Shown here: piece after piece, positions 56,111 to 64,000 of the stretch
Numbering within the stretch: position 1 is the stretch's first letter
How the letters are laid out: every line of letters starts with the position of its first letter
Assembly (NCBI GenBank): GCA_047495785.1
Contig: JBLDXI010000074.1
Coordinates: forward strand, 1,240,001-1,304,000
Direction: 5' to 3'
DNA: 64,000 bases
Source of the DNA: Lepidodermella squamata
Lineage: Eukaryota; Gastrotricha
Notes under the pieces: model-generated
Seen by the model: only the letters and a program-made list of their open reading frames with translations
What the model was told of the DNA's origin: nothing
Database searches by the model: none
Program-made: the position numbers and the translations under genes

Positions 56111-59100
56111 ATGAAGGAGTTTTACTCCAAGGGTACGCGGGTATGGATCCCGCACCCGCTCGTCGTGTGGCAAGAGGCCGTCGTCGAGGAAGATGCCGCC
56201 TCAAAGCCCGGCTCACTTCTCATTCGATGCGTCGAAGACCCGTCGAAACTTGTCGAATTGGCGATTAAAAGCGATGCCGACTACCCGCCCCTTGTTAACC
56301 CAGACATGTTGCTGGGTGTTAATAACCTAACTTCTTTAAGTTATCTCCACGAGGCAGCTGGTAATTTTCTTTGCGATGATTACGATATTTCAATGCAAGG
56401 GATGATGTTTTTTCTGTCTGACAGTTCTGCACAACTTGCGGTATCGATTTTGCGAGCTCAACGCTATTTACACATATTGCGGTACTTGATAAATTAGATA
56501 ATGATTTGTTTTATTGCTCAGATATCGATTTTTAAAATAGGCATTGTGCTGGTCGCTGTTAATCCGTATCTCGAGCTGCCGCTGTATGGCCCTGAAATTA
56601 TGCAGGCGTATAGCGGCGCTGATCCAGAAGCCATGGAGCCGCATATTTACGCCGTCGCTGAAACGGCCCTTCAGAATTTGACAAAGTTGGTCGACGATTT
56701 ATTTACAATATCAAATGCAATAGGATAATTACTGCTGACTCGAATTCAAAACAGTTTTGATTTAAAAAGAGAAAAAGCGTCATCAAATTTCTCAGGGAAT
56801 ATTTTTAATTCGCGAATTTCAAGGTTGTAAATTGAAATTAATTTCGAATTGTTTGCTATTTAGTTTCGGCACTAGTCAGTCGATAATTATCTCAGGCGAA
56901 TCAGGCGCCGGAAAAACGGTGAGCGCAAAGCATGCGATGCGATATTTTGCGACAGCGGCGTGCGGAGCAGCCGACGAACCTGCAACCTCGGCGTCTTCGA
57001 ACCGCCAAGCCCGCGTTTCAGCAATGGCCGTCGAACAAGCGGCCGCCTTGGAAGAGACGCCCGTCGAGCGGAAAGTGCTAGCCTCTAACCCGATAATGGA
57101 GCTGTTTGGCAATGCGAAAACAACGCGAAATGACAACAGTTCTCGCTTTGGCAAGTACATTGAAATCGGCTTCACGAACCGGTTTGAAATTTGCGGGGCG
57201 CAAATGCGGACGTACCTGCTCGAGAAGTCGCGCGTTGTTTGCCAGTCGGCCGGCGAGCGGAATTACCACATCTTCTACCAGCTGTGCCAAGCAGCGACGA
57301 AACCTGAATTTTCGTTCCTTAAACTCAGTATGTTAAACTAGAAATTATTCAACGATTTTTCGTTATTATGGTAAATTCTAGTAAAGGGATCTGAGGCGAA
57401 AATACATGTTTCCAAATCATAGTGTAAAAATGGAATATCTTTTAATTTAGATTTTGCAATCATTTAAATTTAGATTTGTTAACATTGGTGTAGTTATTTG
57501 AATAATTATTCGATTATATGAATAAATTGTTTAAAAAGTGTTTAAGACGCCCGGGATTTTGTAATTTGTTTAGCCTTTTCCCTTGGCTGGTATTTGAAAT
57601 TTCAATTAATGATTTGAAAATACAGAAAAATTAGAAATTGGGTACCATCTTGAAATTCTCGTTTAAATTATTTGGCTTTTATAAGTTTGAAAATCTGCAA
57701 TGTTCATAGAATCGAAAACGGAATCAGAAATGTTCCTCGTAGCTCAACAGATTTTCATCTGGCGTCACTTCATTTTCTTGACAAAAAAGTGCCATTATAT
57801 TCGTAAATTAATAATTTTTGGGATTTCGAACCAAATATTCTGTTTAAACCTCGATAACTTCAGAATTTCGACCTTCGATTAAATTTCTATAAATGAGTCG
57901 TTGGTGGACTGTTGGGCACTAGTAATTATTGCTGAAGCCCTAGTTTCGTGGCATTGATGGTTGAAAATCAAAAAATTGAAAATCCATCATTTTTTATCTT
58001 CGCCCTTGGGTATTTTCAGAATACTCTGAGATGATTCCCTGTTCCCTTCGATTTTTTGTTTGTTGGTATAAAATCGCAATTTATAGTTTTATATGGGCGT
58101 TGAATAAGTATTCTGGTGATTATTATTATTATTAGTATTATTGATGTTTTTTCATTGCATTGCAGAAAAAGCGGAAGAGTTCTACTATACGGCGCAGGGC
58201 AAGGCGTGCGCGACCAGCGATATGAGCGCTGATTTGGCCCTCGGCAACGTGCGCTCGTACTTCTACATGCTCGACATCAGCGACGACGACCAGATGGCGA
58301 TTTTCCGCGTTATCGCCGCCATTCTCCACTTGGGCAATGTTGTCATACGCGAAGGTTCGTTCGTTTGTTTTCTCCCCATGGCACAAAACACCCGATTTTT
58401 TGTACTAATGCGAGTATTTCGCGTATTTCGGCTGGGCGTGAGAACACGGATTTACATACATTTTGTTATTTCAAGTGTATATTCAACTCACACACACGAA
58501 TACGAAAGCGTTTCTTGCTTCGATTATTTCGCTGTTTACTCGGCGTCTCATGGCGATTCAATACACGCCATGATCTAGACGTATAGCAAATTGAAAACGA
58601 AAAACTTGCATCGCGAGATGAAATTCGATGGAAAACAAAAATTCGCTGTGAAAATATGGTAAAGATGTGTGTGGTGGTCACTTCAGAGAAAGCCGCTTTT
58701 TACATGGTTAACCCTGATCGGATTTATGAAAATTTATCAAAATTGTCGAATAATTTTCGATGCTAGAAAAATATACGTTGCATTATATTATTTCGGCTTC
58801 GATTATATATTTCAAATAATTTCTCTCATCGATACAGCTGTCAATGAAAAAAGTAAAAGAGTCACATCTTTTTCAGTTTTACCTGCTACTCATTTGATCG
58901 CTAGTGATCGCACGAACTATTGATAGCAGCTCGGTCAAATTTTTCAAATCACCAGTCACTGAATTTCGCAAAACTTCAGCTTTGCTAACGTTTTTGTTTA
59001 CTGTTAATCATTACAAAAATGTTGAAAATAATATTTTCTACTGCTGATCAGTAATTTGAGTTTAAATTGGTGCATGGTATGTTGTAATATTTTATTATTT

Positions 59101-62100
59101 ACATATCGCTATTACATAAATCGAGCTATTTCGCTGGTTGAGGTTGCACATGCCAAGCAATTTTGAATCGGACGGTTCGGAGCACGGATTTTTCTCACGC
59201 TATTTTTCCTTCATTTTTACGGGTCTTTCTCGAAGGCTGCGGCTGATTTTGTTTTCTTGAAATTTTTCGGGGATTTTGGTCGCTGTTTGCAACGACTTAT
59301 AATTATGTTGAATTAATTTGTGTATTTTTTGCTCTAGCTGAAAAACAGCCGGACGTGTCGTCGGTGGCGGCGAACGACCACCACCTGCGGTGTTTCTGCG
59401 AGCTGCTCGACGTCGACGCGAAGGAAATGGCGACGTGGCTGTGCAGTCGCAAGTTGGTCGGCGCGAAAGAAACGCTCGTTTCGCACTACACCGTTGAACA
59501 GGTAATGCGAAACGTCAACAGAATGACACATTTCGCCACTTCTTTCCTCCTTACATTATACAACGTCTTATTTACCTCCAAATAGCTTATTGTAGTGTAT
59601 ATGCTAGAATTTCTTGGCTCATGTTTAATCTTGTTTTGTTACTGTCATTTTGCATTCGTTAAGTAGAAGATTACAAAAATATTAGTGGGCCAATTATCTA
59701 ATTTTGATGGTTTTTATTGTGTAAGGGTCTTGCTTCTAACGGAACCAAACAGGAGGCGGATTTCCATAATTCGGAAAAAAATTGGAAAATTATAATTTTG
59801 CATACTTTTCGTTTGGTGTAAAACTTTGAAAATTGGTTCCGCTAAAAGATATTTTGTAAAAATATGAGAAAATAAGGAAAAAGCTTACTATTCCGAATTT
59901 TGAAGCTGCAAATGTACATTTTAATTGTTTAAAATTTGCGAATAAATTGGGTAAAAATTCCTATTTGTTTCATAGCGTTTCGATCTTTATTAGCAGTCTG
60001 ATTTTATTAATTTGAAATCTTCATTTTTGTTTGCAGGCAAATTTTGCTCGTGACGCGTTAGCGAAACACCTGTACGCGCAACTATTCGCGTGGATTGTCA
60101 CGCGCATCAACAACACACTGGCGCCGCCCGTGCCGCCGCACCGGTTCATCGGCGTCCTCGACATCTACGGGTGAGTACAAATTATCACAGCTAAATTGCA
60201 GACCCCATTGACCTCAAATCCCAAGGAAATTATTTGTTTAGTAAATGTAACTTTGAATGTTGAAAAATGTTAAATTTTCAAAATTCGGCTAAAATAGCAG
60301 TTAATTTAGTCAGTGGTTTAAATTTAAAATTTCCTAACTTTTTTTTACTTGATTACAGGTTTGAAAAATTCGATACGAACAGTTTCGAGCAGTTTTGCAT
60401 AAATTACGCGAATGAGAAGCTGCAGCAGCAGTTCAACCTTCACGTGTTCAAGCTCGAACAGGACGAGTACATTCGCGAGGGCATCGACTGGTCGCGCATC
60501 GACTTCTCCGACAACCAGCCTTGCATCGATCTGTTCGAAAACAAACTCGGCATCGTCGATTTGCTGGACGAGGAGTGCAAGTTGCCGAAAGGCTCCGATC
60601 AGAACTGGTGCAATCGCATTCTGGCGACGCATTTGAACAAGGCGACGCATCTAGCGAAGCCGCGAATCGGCGGCAAATCGGCGTTTGTTATCACGCACTT
60701 CGCGGATACGGTCGAGTATTTAGCCGACGGGTTTCTAGACAAGAATCGCGATACGGTCAACGAGGAACAGCTTGTTGTCCTTCGCAGTAGCAAGGTTTGT
60801 CATTTTAACCGAAATTCAAATATGTTTTGTGATAATGTATCAAATTATAAATGAAAAATACGAATTAAAATTAGGTAAAATTATAAATTATAAATAATTT
60901 AAAATTAAAATGCGATCGACAAAGCCTCACAGGACGAACGCTCATCCTTTCCCACTCCAGCCACCTTATTAGTGCTCGCCTCATTTGTTACTTTTTTTTA
61001 CTACAATTTTTTGGCGGCACCAACTCGTGGACTGCGCACCACCTTCTCAGCCCCGCCGTTGGCCCTTTCAACGGTATTTCCCCGTTCACCACTACTGGAC
61101 GTCGTCGTTGCGCCGTTACGCCGTTCTCCCATATGAAAATCGAACCTGCCGCGAGCTGCGAAGCTCTTATCACAGTGTTCGCGCTGGAACTTCTGCGCGC
61201 CCGAGTGACACCTTTCAGTTGGTATGAGTAGTTATTCAGGGGGAAGAAGAAGTATCAATCAGATTGCAAAAGATGTGGAAATGCTCAGAAAGGCGGTAGA
61301 GTAGTGGTCAAGGCATCTGTCAATGTTTCTGGTGTAGAAATTTACCCCATGAATAACTTATGAAGAAACGAATTCAGTAGAAGTAGTGGATTGTAACTTC
61401 GAGGAATATTTTGCATGAAGAATTTTCAGAATTCGCCCCAATAAAATCGGGGTTGTTTTCAGTCTAAGTAAAGTCTTCAATTTAATTCTCTGGAATTTTC
61501 TCGGCTCGTGATAATTTTTTTAATTTTTCGGTTTTCTTTTTTTAGAATAAATTCATCGCGCAACTGATGGATTTCGTGGAGGGCGTGGAATTCGCGTCGG
61601 ACACGCCAGCCGGGCAGGTGACCCTGCGGCCCGGCCAATCGGCAACATCGTCGCTCTCGTCGGGCAAATCGCCGCGGCAGCAATTTCGGAAATCGGTCGC
61701 AGTGCAGTTCCGCGACTCGTTAGCAGATCTCATGAAAACCCTGTACTCAACGACGCCCCACTACGTGCGCTGCATCAAGCCCAACGACTCGAAGGGCTCG
61801 TTCGAGTTCGAAAACAAGCGGTCTGTGCAGCAGTTGCGGGCGTGCGGCGTCCTCGAGACGATCCGCATCTCTTCGGCCGGCTTCCCGTCCCGCTGGACCT
61901 ACCTCGACTTCTTCCGCCGCTACCGCGTGCTGGCCCACTCGACCGAGGTCGATCGATCCGACCCGCGGCGGACCGTCGAAATTATCCTGAAAAAGTACAT
62001 TCGCGACGAGGACAAGTACCGCCTGGGGCGGACGAAGGTCTTCTTCCGGGCTGGCCAGTTGGCGTACCTCGAGAAGCAGCGGGCGCAGAAGCAGAACGCG

Positions 62101-64000
62101 TGTGTGACGCTCATCCAGAAAATGGTGCGCGGTTTTATTGCCAAGAATAAATATCGCAAAATCAAACGGTCGATATCGCTTGTTCAACGATTCGGCCGCA
62201 GTTTGCTGGCGAAAAGGTGGGGACATTTTTTTTTAATTTCAAAGGTTTTTATAATACTATGATGAGAATGCCGGGGAAATTATTCTCAAAAAATGGCTTA
62301 TTTTGAGAATTTAACTTGATAACGGCCATTTGTTTGCAATTTTCCAAATTTTTCGGTGCAATTATTTTCGAATTTTTTGGAAAGCAGAAATCATAAACAT
62401 GGCTACGGCATTGGACTGGTGCTTGGGCTGCTAAGAGTAGTCTCAAACGTACTCCATGTCGTCCACAGTAAATATCGGATAAAATATTTTGAATTTTGTT
62501 TTCCACAACCTAATTTTGTTTTGGAGCCTATGGTAAAATCTGAAACTTTCAAGAAATTTATTCTAATATGAAATTTTATGAAATTTCTATGAAATTCAAA
62601 ATTCATTCATATTTCAATTCAAATTTTAAAGTTTAAACTTTGCGATGAACAATGAATTCCCAATTTTCGAGCCTTTTTCAATTTTTTCAATCGAAATTTT
62701 TTCACTGCATTGTCAGATCGGAAAAATTCCAAATTTTGGCTCCTAAAATTGACCATTTTTATTTTAAGATTTTTGGCTTGCCTAGTTGATTCATGACGCG
62801 AGCCTAGTTTTTGACCTTGAAAAAAATCAACTGAGTAAATACTGATTTACCGGGTTTAACCCTTGTTTTCTCTCTCGTTTTTTCCATTCTCGCTCTTGTG
62901 CTGCCATGATCTCGGTGTTATATTAACATGTATTTTTCTTTGTTTGTGTTCAGACATGCGGTGCACTTGCGGCGGACGAAAGCGGCGACGCGCATTCAGG
63001 CGCGGTGGCGCGGGTTTGTTCAGCGGCGCAAGTTCCAACGCGTTCGCCGGTGGCTGGTCGGCCTGCAGTGTCTCGCTCGCCAGCACCTCGCTAAACGAAG
63101 GTAAGACGACTAAGATAATACTCATACTCATACACACTTCATAACACTTGATATAATTGACTGCGACAAAAACCCGACGAAAAGTCATTACTAGCTTAGC
63201 TACGCTTGATCGTGTATTTTTCACACCTCATACAGTGTACTAAAGAATATCTTATATAGTTTTGTTTTATAATCCAAAATAATCAGAATTTACATAGAAT
63301 TCTTAAAAAAATTTAAATGCCAAGTATTTAAGCTTAGAAAATTAGCTTTTTGACTGGCTAATATTTTAATCTTGGAATTTCTTTCCCGACTTCCCATATT
63401 TTCCAGGAAATTTCTTTTTATTTAGTGGAACAATGATGTTGAATTTAGTTTTCAAGCACTAAACTCGAGATTCTAGCTTTAGTTTTCAACAAAATATGGG
63501 TTTTCGAGTTTCCAGTCGTCACTAGAAACTCGATTTTTGTTGCCATGTCTAATCAATGGATGTTCATCTTACGTTTGCGCTATGAGCGGTCAGCGGGTCA
63601 TTTATGCTTCAGAGTCTATATCGATTCCACGTATCGATTTAAAAAATCAGTGATTTTCCGATATCAACCGGCTTGGGGCCCAACATCGATAGTTTCATCT
63701 ACTTAGCTTAGGGCACCATGTATCTAAAATAACAAATCCCAGTTTCAGGTAGGGTATTAGGAAAAAGCTGAAAACAGGAGAATTTAGTTCCAGGACGCCT
63801 AATTTTAGTGCCGGAACCTTATTTTTAGCGTTGCTAATATTCGGATCCGATTTTCTTTTCCAAGGTTTGACGAATTTTAAATTCATTTTTTTGTTTGCTC
63901 ATGCTAGACTTCTTGCGATTCGATACGAATCGGCAGCGCTCGTTATCCAGAGCTCAGTTCGGCGATGGCTGGCGCAGAAACGGTACAAAACCATGCGCAA
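56111..64000 (+). CDS. MYO5: Unconventional myosin V heavy chain (3' end outside window)
   Basis: Eleven exons seen: 56111-56360, 56425-56481, 56541-56685, 56864-57327, 58166-58354, 59338-59501, 60037-60170, 60359-60794, 61546-62216, 62954-63100 and 63908 onward; all phases agree. The N-terminus ([20 protein letters not shown]) is the SH3-like region. The motor has P-loop GESGAGKT, switch [19 protein letters not shown], relay [20 protein letters not shown], actin-binding [10 protein letters not shown] and converter [13 protein letters not shown]. At least five IQ motifs follow (for example [16 protein letters not shown] and [15 protein letters not shown]), typical of class V lever arms with six. 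The product is a processive actin motor for organelle and vesicle transport. An unusual Ala/Ser-rich insert (about 30 residues) sits between the P-loop helix and [15 protein letters not shown]. Coiled coil and cargo-binding tail lie beyond 64000. Confidence 0.95.
60900..61210. other. GC-rich patch in myosin V intron 8
   Basis: Within an AT-rich intron, about 61010-61210 is GC-rich with an open frame, but it has no recognisable domain and no splice phase fitting the gene. It may be a small insertion. Confidence 0.35.

Overview
This window is nuclear DNA from an animal. Protein-coding genes are split by spliceosomal introns (about 45 nt to over 1 kb, mostly GT-AG), intergenic DNA is AT-rich, and the recognisable proteins are animal families: myosin V, the ciliary protein TMEM231, the lysosome-positioning factor KXD1, a class C GPCR and an Ig/FN3 receptor. 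Short introns, close gene spacing and an Ihog/CDON-like receptor fit a small-genome invertebrate, possibly an ecdysozoan, but the species cannot be fixed from the sequence.

Layout. 1-3.2 kb: a K/A-rich secreted protein gene and a cysteine-rich secreted peptide gene. 3.4-9.3 kb (minus): a class C (GABA-B-like) receptor with two reading-frame breaks, then a P-element/THAP9-type transposase. 9.9-12.5 kb: a tRNA-derived SINE, a retrotransposon fragment and a second K/A-rich secreted gene carrying four near-identical 98-residue repeats. 13.0-17.6 kb (minus): a housekeeping block of RBM42, KXD1 and mitochondrial ATP synthase subunit c. 19.5-20.1 kb: a small one-pass membrane protein. 23.3-32.5 kb: a large multi-exon Ig/FN3 receptor. 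34.8-51.2 kb: an accessory region with four paralogous small secreted peptide genes (35.0, 45.0, 47.7, 50.8 kb), a truncated third copy of the K/A-rich gene (39.8 kb), long inverted-repeat elements, a GC-hairpin fold-back element and nested retrotransposons. 51.6-52.8 kb (minus): TMEM231. 53.0-54.7 kb: two relics of one non-LTR family. 55.3-56.0 kb: NAXE. 56.1-64 kb: a myosin V heavy chain running off the right edge.

The most interesting content is the pair of secreted-protein families. Their mature parts look unrelated, but every copy begins with a 33-nt exon encoding the first 11 residues of the signal peptide, then a phase-0 intron. Each family also has its own conserved promoter block with a TATA box. 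I recognise neither mature family. Fragments of RBM42 lie upstream of two of the three K/A-rich copies, pointing to local DNA-level duplication. Several apparent frameshifts (GABA-B-like receptor, TMEM231) could be decay or single-base assembly errors.
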